Assembly: GCA_028023455.1 (NCBI GenBank)
Contig: JAQFVV010012404.1
Span: 15,857,000 to 15,920,999, forward strand
Source of the DNA: Epiperipatus broadwayi
Taxonomy: Eukaryota > Onychophora > Udeonychophora > Euonychophora > Peripatidae
Reading direction: 5' to 3'
Length of the DNA: 64,000 nucleotides
Shown here: piece by piece, positions 24,123-34,586 of the stretch
Layout: each line of letters begins with the position of its first letter
Numbering within the stretch: the first letter of the stretch is position 1
Made by a program: the position numbers and the translations under genes
The notes under the pieces: generated by a model
Database searches by the model: none
Seen by the model: only the letters and a program-made list of their open reading frames with translations
What the model was told of the DNA's origin: nothing

Positions 24123-25306
24123 CACCTGGGTCTCTTTTTACGCGGACTTATTTAACACGATTTTGAAGTTACGCGATTCGTGTTTCACTGGAAGTCGACC
24201 TCCGATAATGCGCTATTACTTTAAATAATAAATTTCGCGCACTTATGTTATATTGAAAGTAATAGCACATTATTGGAATTCTACTTTCATCTTAGTAATT
24301 TCAATATTTTCAGTGCTTTATAATAGTAAGATTTTATGCAATAATGAAATTAAAATCATGATTTCCACATTTTATGTATACACACATTAAATTTTACAAG
24401 ATTATAATGTAAATTTGTTCAAACATTGTGCGTGTTAATTTTGCATTTTAAATCACATTCTGTTTTTGCTTTTTAAAAAAGAACATAATCAATTATTAAT
24501 CATTTAGTGTCCACAAGTTTATTTTTAAAAGGTCAGTAATAGCAGTGGGCACAATTAAAAATTAAAATCTGATTTTTAATTGTAATTAACAATTTAAAAA
24601 TTACTTATGGGCGACTTGAAATTAATGTGATGTAAAACGAAATTTGATTTTTAAACGGAATTGAAAATTAAAGCCAAAAATAAGAATTTAATTTTTAGTT
24701 GTTAGTTTTAATTAAATATTTCCCAGCAGTGGTGAATAAATGTCTCTTTATTACCATAAGTCTAAGTTCATAAACAATTAATAAAATCATCATCATCATC
24801 AACAGAAAACCATTAACACAACATGAGAGTGAACTTGGCGCTAGTTGTATTTCCTCTTGTGAGAATAATTGCTGAGATATTCTTGACTTCATTTAAGGAG
24901 AAGCCAAATACATCACATCACATCACATGAGAATCTGATTTTTTACTAGTTTGCAAACAAATGTGTTTTTGGACAAATAGCGATAATAATTAAAACATGT
25001 ATAAAAAAATGTAAATTACTGTACTGTAAATTATGCATAAAATTAAAGATTATAGTTAAAAAAAGTTTGTCTTGTATCAATTTTTTTTCAAATTTGAAAT
25101 TTTTTATTAGTCATATTTTATTTCCTTTTTTTTTTTTTTTGTGCCAATTTTAAAGTAATTTTACATTGGTGCTTTGCTTTTATGTGAATTTTGAAAAATC
25201 ACAGACTGCATCCCCCCTTTTTCAATGTAAGTTATGTCTATTTTTGCGCAATTTCATTTGCGCGTTTTCTGAGAACCTATCTATCGCGTAAAACGAGACC
25301 CAGTTG
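24123..25306 (-). mobile_element. 1184 bp pogo/Tigger-like element
   Basis: The ends are inverted repeats (left CACCTGGGTCTCTTTTTACG; right, reversed, CAACTGGGTCTCGTTTTACG), each flanked by TA at 24121-24122 and 25307-25308. End sequence and TA target site resemble pogo/Tigger members of the Tc1/mariner superfamily. No CENPB-type DNA-binding or DDE domain could be read inside, so this is a non-autonomous deletion derivative. It is the same family as 54780-55679, in opposite orientation; the strand given is relative to that copy. Subterminal CG-rich motifs (ACGCG, CGCGC) stand out in the AT-rich background. Confidence 0.75.
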
Positions 25307-25542
25307 TAATGTAATAAATTGAGAAAAATAGTAATAATAATAATTGACCTTATTCATAAAAAAAATAAAAAATTAATTTTTGTCGTAGAAAAATATGGTG
25401 TATACTTACTGAAAGAGAAAAAAAGGCGGAGACTGATGGTATGGCACATGCATAATCCACTCAGTTTTTCCATAATTAAAAAAGTGCAAAAATTTCAGTA
25501 AATCAGTGCATGAACATGCAACACACTGTAGGAAAGCAACCA

Positions 25543-25650
25543 GATAAAACAGAAACAAAATAATATAAAACACTATTGCCAAGAGGATTCAAATGAGTTG
25601 AAAGTGCTTGGCAATAGTGTTTTATATTATTTTATGTTCCTCTGTTTTAT
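25543..25650. mobile_element. 108 bp foldback element
   Basis: Arms from ATAAAACAGA to CACTATTGCCAAG (left) and CTTGGCAATAGTG to TCTGTTTTAT (right) are reverse complements with few differences. The loop of about 23 bases lies near 25582-25604. It is noncoding and MITE-like. Confidence 0.75.
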
Positions 25651-27948
25651 GCAATAATTGTATTATTAGATTGTGATCTTAATTTATTCATCATTGTGCA
25701 GTCTATTTTGTTCTTGAGCCAAATATATATAAAAAAAAATTCCTCATGTTTAAAAATTCAATATCACTAATTCTATTTAATGATTTTTCATTTTCATCAA
25801 AAAAAAATTTTTTTTTATTTGAAAGATTAATATAAAATATTTTAAAACCTTTCAATTTTTAAAGTGATTTTTTTTAAAAAAAAAGGATGTATTTAAAGGT
25901 TTCACTCCACATATTTTTGAAACATGAATAAGTATCTGAAAAAGACAAATAGCTTCCACATTTCATGCTGAACCACTACTCATCATTTGGATTGGGTTTA
26001 ATCATTTGATCTGGATTTATCAATAATAATTTGTATTAATTTTAAAATGTTTTGTTAATGCTTGTTTAAAATTTATTAATATTTTGAAAAGATTGTTTAC
26101 TTAATAATGTTTTTATTTTAATAAAATACTTTTTAAAAAACATATTACTATTAATTCTGTGTATTTTTGTGAATGTTATGAATTCAATATGGTTGAGTGC
26201 CATCTGTGAAATAATTTATAGTTGATTTTTTTTTATTAATTGTTTCTCCAATTTGGACATAAGCTTGCAATTATGCTGGTAGTACTTCATTCATTTTAGC
26301 TTAAATTCTGTCTTATGACTATATTTTGCATTCATTTCCCAGTTTTGCATTTTTTTGTTGGTGAAAATTCGACTAAAATAATATTGACTTATTAATTTAT
26401 AATAAAGCATTAAGATGTCTAGAAAAACATAGTGCAAAAAAAAAAAACTGATAATACCACTGATTGATGGTTTCTTTGTTCTCAGACTCAAGAACACTTG
26501 CAAGAGCTTTTAAGAATATACATGTTTTTGTTTAGATTTTGAAAATGAAAACTTATATTTTTTTGTCGTTCATGTATTTATGATTATTTTTGCAAACTAT
26601 TTATTAAATATTTTTAAAGAAGACAAGTTAAGAGAAATAATGGTGTAACACAGGAAGTTATGATTGACAAAATAATAATAGCCTTGGGTTTTTTTTAACA
26701 ATTATAAATAGAGTTTTATATTTTAAAACAGAATTTCATTGCTTTATGTTTTCTTAACAATAGTTTGTTTGGGTTTTTGAAATGGAATTGAAACAAATTT
26801 TATTTCATTCATAAAATATTGGCAATCACACGCTAACAAAACATTGTTCTGGCTCCATATTTTAGTTTATTACTTATCCATGTTTTCAAAGTTGAAATAT
26901 TATTTTTAAAAATGATTTTCATTTGTGAACTTATATTTCCAAGAAATAATTTGAAATTGTGGGAAATATAATGGAGAATAATGGTTAATTTGTTTTAAAA
27001 AAGTTGAAAATTTCCTTTAAACAGTTGCTAGTATCTGTTAAAAAATTAAAACTGTTATTTAATAGTAAATAGATATGAGTATGGATAGTCTATAATTAAA
27101 ATAATAAAATTAATTTAGTACAAAAAAAACTATTCAAGAAATAGAAAATGAATATTGTACAATATAATTATCTATTCATTTATAAATAATTAAAATATTT
27201 ATTCATTTATATATAAGAAAATTAATCATTTCTGTTCTATTCTTGATTATTTTGAAATTGTATTCTAAAACATATATATTTAATTGTTTTTGATTATTTC
27301 AAATTTGTTTATAATAGAGGAAATAGTCATATTTATAGTTTGTCCTCAGACTTTTTTTTTATCCAAATGCTAATCTGTGAGATAAATCCTATAATTTATC
27401 CTTTTTAAGTATATTAGAATAAATCATTTATTTATTCATAAATACAGTATAGAGGGATCAATAAGTTATTTAGGTTATTTTTATTCAAAATTGCAAAGCA
27501 ATTTCAATCTGTTCACATTAAGTACTTTCATTGCCGGTTACAATCTTTATTCCATCTAAATTTTGTTGCTGCCATCCTCATCTTCCATCTAAGATAAACT
27601 TCTCAGTATAATTAAATGTTTTTTAAGAGTTTATGAAAAGAAAAAATCTATAATTTCATTTTTTATAAATCTAATTATTTTTTATTTGGGAACTTTTGCT
27701 TATTACAGATGTAATATTCTCTAAACATTGTCAAGTTATAATCTTTATAAGGCAGTTTTGTTTTTGTTTAGATCATATGATTTGAAAATAATAATAATAA
27801 AATCATATTTTTTTCATTCCATTATGTTTTACATGTTCTTAATTTAAATGATTGGGGGGTTTTTGGTCATAGTTGTCAATGTACTAAACATTTGTTATCA
27901 AAAATACTTTAAGGTGTGATTTGCTATTTATGCTTATGAATAGTAATC
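25651..27948. other. AT-rich stretch with an old repeat fragment, no gene
   Basis: The segment 25930-26010 (catttcatgctgaaccac, then actcatcatttgg) is a diverged piece of the repeat making up 19038-20090. The remainder is AT-rich with poly-T runs; no coding block was recognised. Confidence 0.45.
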
Positions 27949-27956
27949 CTTTAGAG

Positions 27957-29133
27957 CAGCGTTTCCCAACCTTTTTTGGCTCGCGTACCACTTGGTAGTA
28001 CTTCACGCTAAATTGTACCACTTCATAAAAATGATTGTATTTCGTGAAATTTGTTATTGCGAGTATGTTATTTTATTTGCATTATATATGTTATAGGGTG
28101 ACCAAGTATGTGTTCACATCACATAATGAGACAAATTACATTGAAACACGCCTAAACGTCACGCTGGATTATAAACTTACTGAAATTATAAACTTACTGT
28201 AACATATATATATATATATGTATTTGTTCAAAGTTTCATATTTATCTACTATTTTGTCATATTTCGTTTACTAATAAATGGTTTTAATAAAAACACAAAA
28301 TTATAAAAAAAACAATATATTTTCTTATCATAATCAAATATTTTTATAAAATAAATTTAATGAGATCCTTGTACTTGTTTCGAAGAACATAATTTTTTGA
28401 AATTTGGTTCAAAAAGTGTGTTCAATCTGTTTCGATACTTATTTTTTTAAAAAATATATGAAGAAAAAACTCTTTCTACTAATTCCATACTAGTAAACGG
28501 TAATAATAAATTAAGAGCTTTCTCAGAAAGTTGTTCATATTCTTTAATGTTTAATCAAAAATTCATTAGATTGTGTCGTTTGAATTCTATTTGTAAAGTT
28601 CTGTTACATGATAATTCTATTAAATTTTCTTTATCCTTTATTGATAATGATGTAGCTTTTTCTAAATTTTCTTCATAGAAGGGGTTTGAAATCCAATTAT
28701 CATTTGTGTTTTTGGGTTTTGGAAAATATTTCATGAAAGACAATTTTAATCCTGTTAAATGTGCTATTATATTTTTTATCTTGAGACAGACTAACCTTAT
28801 TTTCAAAGAAAAAAAATATGTAGAGTTTAGAATACTTTCGGTTGATTGTTTTCAATACACTGTTTCCAAAAATCTAATTTCTTAATCATACTTTCAATTT
28901 TATCATTAACATTAAAGATCGTTATCGACTGTACATATTAACAACTTTACTGTATAATATTATTAATTAAAATAATTTTTATGAATTATAGGAAAAAACA
29001 TTTCTATGATATTTTTATGATTTAATTTTTTTTTTTTTATTTATGTCCGCCATTATTGATTATTTTTCATGTACCACCAACCAGCAACTCGCGTACCACC
29101 AGTGGTACGCGTACCACAGGTTGGGAAACACTG
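27957..29133 (-). mobile_element. hAT element (ZBED5/FAM200-type), copy 1
   Basis: Terminal inverted repeats CAGCGTTTCCCAACC and GGTTGGGAAACACTG bound 1177 bp. An 8 bp target duplication, CTTTAGAG, lies at 27949-27956 and 29134-29141, diagnostic for hAT elements. The subterminal regions share GTACCAC motifs. The interior holds only the C-terminal half of the transposase, on the minus strand. Head and tail are in opposite orientation to the copy at 31711-33311. Confidence 0.9.
28357..28860 (-). pseudogene. ZBED5/FAM200-like hAT transposase C-terminal relic
   Basis: Minus-strand reading gives AHLTGLKLSFMKYFPKPKN, WISNPFYEENLEKATSLS and LIELSCNRTLQIEFKRHN. With frame slips it continues through the dimerisation region to the stop at 28357-28359. 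The order matches hAT proteins domesticated in animals as ZBED5/FAM200-type. The BED zinc finger and most catalytic residues are absent, so it is non-functional. It closely matches the copy in 31960-32504. Confidence 0.8.
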
Positions 29134-29251
29134 CTTTAGAGCCATATTTTATAAGAATTGTTTAATTAATGAACAATATATGGTAGTAGTAAGAAACTAA
29201 TCTGATGACTATTATTTTGTTTGCATTAATTACTTAAGCATTTAATACAAG

Positions 29252-29835
29252 AGTTCCAAAAATTTTTTGCCCGCAGACCCGTTTACCAAAAACTTTAAAA
29301 CCATTGACCCGCTAGGCATTTACTTTACTTACTCAAATTAATAAATTTGTACAATACTTGATATATTTTATTAGATATCAAACTTTTCATTTGTAATTAA
29401 CGATTGAAAAAGATCAAAGGGCTACAGATTATGGCATTATCTTGTGCAACCTTCAATATTGAAACCTTCATTAACAAAAATTAAGGCAAAAAATTACAAG
29501 CATAGTTTTTTTTTTAATTTTTGACATTTATGAAATAAATATGTAATTCAAAATAAATACAAATATTGAAATCATTTTGTTAAACATAAAAATGAAGAAT
29601 TATACAACAATGAAAGATTTTAATCAGAATTATAAAAATAAGAATACCAAATAAATTAGCTTGGAAAACTAAATTTAATGAGATGGGTGTACCTAGTGAT
29701 CTGTCAACAATTTATCCATGTTTAGTTTTAAATTAGTGAAGTGCATTCTCAAATCTCCATGCTCAGTGACATGCAATCGATATCGGTTCTGAAGCAGGTT
29801 TAAAAGTCCCAGCTATACTGTCTGCATTTAGTTTT
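29252..29835 (-). pseudogene. Third hAT relic, C-terminal fragment and end
   Basis: At 29255 an end-like sequence (GAGTTCCAAAAATTTTTTGC) with repeated GACCCG motifs resembles the terminal region of another hAT family. Between about 29830 and 29690 the minus strand reads LLNLLQNRYRLHVTE, then DLRMHFTNLKLNMDKLLTDH, matching the C-terminal tail of the hAT dimerisation domain (KNKYR-RL----L, then LR--FTNL-P-I-KL). The other end and the rest of the gene were not found; the fragment may reach further right. Confidence 0.45.
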
Positions 29836-30144
29836 TGGTTTAGACATATTATTATCATAAGAAATAAAAACTTTTATTAAAAAACGACTTCAACAGCCCC
29901 TGTGATAAAAAAAAACAATAAAGTATGAACTTACTTGAAGCAAAAGATTTTTGTTCAAACTCGAATAAATAAACTGTGTCCTCTGATTTTCTTTTTCATA
30001 ATACTGATCCTCAATATATAATTATATTCAAAGTTCAAATCACAAATAAGTGCATGTCACATCAAATGAATCAATTTATAATGTTTATGAAAGCATGACC
30101 ATACAAGACTGATAGATTTTGCTAATATCGTCTCATCCCACCGT

Positions 30145-30189
30145 AAGCAAGTGTGGACATGCAACAGTTTTTCATGTCCACACTTGCTT
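30145..30189. repeat. Perfect 17 bp inverted repeat with 11-base loop
   Basis: AAGCAAGTGTGGACATG (30145-30161) and its exact reverse complement (30173-30189) form a GC-richer hairpin than the surroundings would give by chance. It could be a remnant of a foldback element or a structured RNA. Confidence 0.8.
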
Positions 30190-31080
30190 TGATATGTTTA
30201 ATAAGACAATGCACAGACATGTTTGTGCTACATGTATTTTTATTCATTCTTACATGTGACTCATTTAAGGACACAGTTTATCTTTTTGTTCGCAATTTTG
30301 GTATGTAATGGGTTTTTATCAAAAAAGTGTTTTTTGAATTATTTTACTTCTTAATTGGGTACTTATTGGAATCATAGATATTTTGAAGTAACAAACAAAT
30401 AGCAGTAGTAAGGGGATCTATTTTTGCTAACATTGACCCTCAAATTTATTATTAAAACTATTGATCATAAAAAGTTCATATTGACCACCTTGGGAATTCT
30501 TGATTTAATAGATAATTGTGAGATAGTAATACAATTGGTTAGCACTCTAAATGTAGATTTTGAAAATAAGCTGAGATCATGGGATCTTTTGTTTTGTACA
30601 TACTGAATCCTCCCTGATTTTACATACATTATTTTTCTCTATCTTTCATTTGTTTTCTTTAATTGTGGAAACTGTCTAGAATGTACATTATTTTTACCAG
30701 ATCAATCGTTCTTTGAACTGTCATTTTATTATATGGCTTTGTTAAATGATAGTTGTTGTTTTTTTTCACTATGTCTTTAGACTATGGTAAATGATGTAGT
30801 AATATAGTTGTCCAAAAATTATGAGAATTCTGTTTAAATAAAAGTATTATGAGCAATTATGTATTTCCAATTCATTGTCAAAAAATTTTGTTTGCAATTG
30901 CAACCTTCAGTTGTATTATATTTTATTTTATTTGAACCATGACTTAATCTAATAAATAATTTTAAATTTTGCATCAGAAATTGAAAGTAATAGAAGAATA
31001 AAAAGTTTTTTAGGATTATGTGACAAAATCCCAAACACAGTTGATTAGTTGCAAAGAATGATGGAATTCAAAATTAATAG
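30190..31080. other. AT-rich stretch, no gene
   Basis: No terminal repeat or domain was seen. The 60-codon frame at 30424-30606 is relatively long for this composition but has no recognised motif. Confidence 0.4.
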
Positions 31081-31180
31081 ATTTTTTTTTCCCATGTGTC
31101 ATAGCATCATCTGAGAAGCGAACCCACTATCCTGGGACAACTGCTTGTAAAGCAGCTGTTGCTGACCTCTCGACCACCAA
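31081..31180 (-). repeat. tRNA-derived SINE, copy 1
   Basis: On the minus strand: GGTGGTCGAGAGGTCAGC, then GCTTTACAAGCAGTTGTCC, a B-box-like GTGGGTTCGCTTC and the tail GATGCTATGACACATG followed by an A run. The layout (tRNA-like head with B box, short body, poly-A) and two more copies at 37.9 and 46.7 kb identify a SINE rather than a tRNA gene; no acceptor stem can form. Confidence 0.75.
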
Positions 31181-31959
31181 TGCTTGATAGTAATAGATAA
31201 TTGTAGTGTCATCTGTACAAAAAGGAAATCAGTTAAGAATCAACATTTGTAAACTGGAGAGCACATTTTAACAATATGCATATATGACTTTTTGTATAAA
31301 GATAATGTTAATTACAATGCAGTTGGGGATAGATAATTTTATAACATTCAATAATTGATCAAGAAATTATCCAAAGAAAATTCATTAGATTATAAAAAGC
31401 AAAGCATGGCAGGAAAGACTTATTTTTATTGAAGGATTGTGTATTATGTGTTTCCTATAATGCAGATGAGATTTGTCTTTTCTATCTCGTTCTTCCTAAT
31501 ACAATTTTAATTCTCAAGGGAGAATCTTGTTGCAGTGGGGAAAATTCTAAAAGTAATTTTATTATTTAAAATTTATGTCAAAAATTATAGAAATAACAAG
31601 AGTGTTATCTAAAAATTTCAAAACTGCAATATTTTAAGAATGAAATAATAATAATTACCTGCTAAATATGACAAGAACAATATATTTTCAACATTTTTCA
31701 TTCATTAGCACAGTGTTTCCCAACCTGTGGTACGCATACTACTGATGGTACCCGAGTTTCTGGTTGGTAGTACACGAAAAATAATCAATAATGGCAGACA
31801 TAAAAAAAATTAAATCATAAAAATATCATAGAAATGTTTTTTCCTATAATTCATAAAAATTATTTTAATTAATAATATTGTAAAGTTGTTAATATTTACA
31901 GTCGATGACGATCTTTAATGTTAATGATAAAATTGAAAGTATGATTAAGAAATTAGATT

Positions 31960-32504
31960 TTGGGAAACTGTATCGAAAACAATCAACCGGAAGTATTCGA
32001 AACTCTACTTATTTTTTTATTTGAAAATAAGGTTAGTCTGTCTCAAGATATACAAGAAAATATAATAGCACATTTAACTGGATTAAAATTGTCTTTCATG
32101 GAATATTTTCCAAAACCCAAAAACACAAATGATAATTGGATTTCAAACCCCTTCTATGCAGAAAATTTAGAAAAAGCTACATCATTATCAATAAAGGATA
32201 AAAAAAAAAATTAATAGAATTATCATATGACAGAACTTTACAAGTAGAATTCAAACGACACAATCTAATCAATTTTTGGTTAAACATTAAAGAATATGAA
32301 CAACTTTCTGAGAAAGCTCTTAAATTATTATTACCGTTTACTAGTACGGAATTAGTAGAAAGAGCTTTTTCTTCATATATTTTTTTAAAAAACAAGTATC
32401 GAAACAGATTGAACGCAACTGTAGACTTAAGGGTATACCTCGCATCTTTTGAACCAAATTTTAAAAAATTATGTTGTTCGAAACAAGCACAAGAATCTCA
32501 TTAA
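31960..32504 (+). pseudogene. ZBED5/FAM200-like hAT transposase relic
   Basis: The frame reads CIENNQPEVFETLLIFLFEN, then HLTGLKLSFMEYFPKPKN and WISNPFYAENLEKATSLS, and breaks in an A run near 32206. It resumes with LIELSYDRTLQVEFKRHN, SEKALKLLLPFTSTELVERA, FLKNKYRNRLNA and FEPNFKKLC, stopping at 32502-32504. These are the last insertion-domain and dimerisation segments of the family; the BED finger and the N-terminal catalytic region are missing. Confidence 0.85.
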
Positions 32505-32617
32505 ATTTATTTTATAAAAATATTTGATTATGATAAGAAAATATATTAATTGATTTTTTATAATTTTGTTTTTATTAAAACCATTTATTAGTAAACAAAA
32601 TATGACAAAATAGTAGT

Positions 32618-33028
32618 TAAATAATGAGTCGGATCAAGGCAAATCAATCTAAATTATTTAATTTGAAAGAATGTATCAGAAAAGTATCATACCCAGAAAT
32701 TAGACTCATTAATTCTTGATCATCTATTGTGGATTACTAGATGTAAGCTAGTATTTAATCATTAAAATTTTAATCCTATTAACTTCATGCAGAACAATAT
32801 AAAGAAAACAAGAACAAGAGATATCCTGATAATCCCTGAGGTTATTTTTACCATGACTTTTAGGACATGCTGGATTTATCCTCTCCATGGCCCAACCAAT
32901 AGCAATATACTCCGAAAAAGAGAAAACATTCAAATTTGGGAAAACCAAATGAAGGAATGAGAAAACACTTTGAAAAAAATATGTACCAATAACCTTTAAT
33001 GTAATCTTTAATAAATTATTTTGGAAAA
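32618..33028. mobile_element. About 410 bp insertion nested in hAT copy 2
   Basis: Aligning copy 2 with the reverse complement of copy 1 shows continuity up to GACAAAATAGTAG (about 32617) and again from ATATGAAACTTTGAAC (about 33029). The block between has no counterpart. Possible short target duplication: TAAATAATGA on the left and AAAATATGA on the right. A minus-strand frame crosses it (32748-33053, includes EYIAIGWAMERINPACPKS) without a recognised domain. The insert has no clear inverted ends and its class is unknown. Confidence 0.65.
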
Positions 33029-33319
33029 AATATGAAACTTTGAACAAACACATACATATAAATATGTTACAGTGAGTTTATAATTTCAGTGAGTTTATAA
33101 TCGGTGTGACATTTAGGCGTGTTTCAGTGTAATTTGTCTCATTATGTGATGTGAATACATACATGGTCACCCTATAATATTTATAATGCAAATAAAATAA
33201 CACACTCGCAATAACAAATTTTATGAAATACAATCATTTTTACGAAGTGGTACAATTTAGCGAAGTGTACTACCAAGTGGTACGCGAGCCAAAAAAGGTT
33301 GGGAAACACTGCATTAGCA

Positions 33320-34455
33320 CATATAAACATTTTTTCTCTTATTGAACAATTTTGTCACACATCTAAAAAGTGTCCAAATGTGCTCCAGTTCTTTGATCTA
33401 GAGATAATAAAGTGTTATAAAGAATTTTATATTAAATATACAAACAACTGTTTTCTTAATGAATTCAAGCAAAGATATTAAAATAAAATAAACATATTCA
33501 GGAAAAATCTTCAGATACTCATAATACATTTATTCACAACTTGAAAAAAAAATTATCAATATAATATAAATATGATTACATTTTTATGGAATTCATTTAC
33601 CAGCCAGTAGTGTGGAATCAACGCAGATGTTTAATTGTGAGAGATTAGTAATATCCATGGGAATGGTGATGATTGTGACCAACTTTTGCTGAATGATTGT
33701 GACCAACTTTTGCTGAACTATGTGAAATTCTTATGAAAGTAAAAAAAAAAATTTATGCATGTGATTATCATAAAGATGTTTTAGATGTAAAAAAAAAAAA
33801 ATATTTTAACTCGAGGCATAAAGTCTGCATAAAATAAATTCCTTTTTATTTTTATAAATACTGTTTTAAATATTTTATAGCATATGTATAACACATTCTG
33901 TATACACATCCACGAATTTTGAAACTAACTATCTATATATATATTATCTATAATTTTTAATAAGTTACTAATTCCATTATTTTTTCTTGAACCATCATTT
34001 ATATTTTCTAATCCTCTAAAACAAGATAGATCGAGGTTATTTTGTAAATGCAATACGAAATATTTTGAATCTTTTTTTTAAAAAAAAAAAAATCTGTGTG
34101 GTTTATTTTATTTGAGGTCTAACTTATTTACCAGAAGTTCCTTTCTATATATATTTTTTAATGATGTGCTTTGGCAAAACTTGTGAAAACACATTATTGT
34201 TTGTTTATTTGTATGTTCAGCATATGACTATTTGTCTATCTTCCAAAAACAATTGTTTTCATTTTAAAGATCATTATTAGCGGTTTTTTTATTTTTATAT
34301 CATAGTTATTTGTTGACAATCTTTTCTACTCCAAATTATTACATTTGAGCAATTTGAAATAAATAATTTTTAACCACATTTTATAATAAAGTGATACTAA
34401 TACCAGACAGCCAAACATCTCAACTTATTATTTTTGCGAAAAAATGCAAAATGAT
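33320..34455. other. AT-rich stretch, no gene
   Basis: Contains a short direct repeat at 33670-33715 ('gattgtgaccaacttttgct' twice) and long A runs near 33740, 33790 and 34080. No coding block was recognised. Confidence 0.45.
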
Positions 34456-34586
34456 ATTTTTGTCATATAAACAGACATTTACATTGCATTAAAATGGCAA
34501 GAAGGGGAAGGGGGGGGGGCATTTTTGTCATATAAACAGACATTTACATTGCATTAAAATGGCAAGAAGGGGTAGGGGGGGGGCAT
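34456..34586. repeat. 65 bp tandem duplication with G-rich ends
   Basis: Units 34456-34520 and from 34521 to about 34584 are nearly identical and each ends in AAGAAGGGG followed by a long G run. The two G-rich tracts could form quadruplexes on the plus strand. They are striking in such AT-rich DNA. Confidence 0.85.

Larger units (their letters stand above)
31711..33311 (+). mobile_element. hAT element (ZBED5/FAM200-type), copy 2
   Basis: Inverted repeats CAGTGTTTCCCAACC and GGTTGGGAAACACTG bound 1601 bp. The 8 bp target duplication CATTAGCA is at 31703-31710 and 33312-33319. The transposase relic lies on the plus strand. Compared with copy 1 it carries an additional block of about 410 bp near its 3' end. 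Confidence 0.9.

Noticed and set aside
23766-24155. 129-codon plus-strand ORF
   Set aside because: It is the antisense shadow of the minus-strand Ser/acidic ORF, which has the better start context and composition.
32748-33053. 101-codon minus-strand ORF as a gene
   Set aside because: It spans the junction between the nested insertion and hAT copy 2, so it is a chimeric chance frame.
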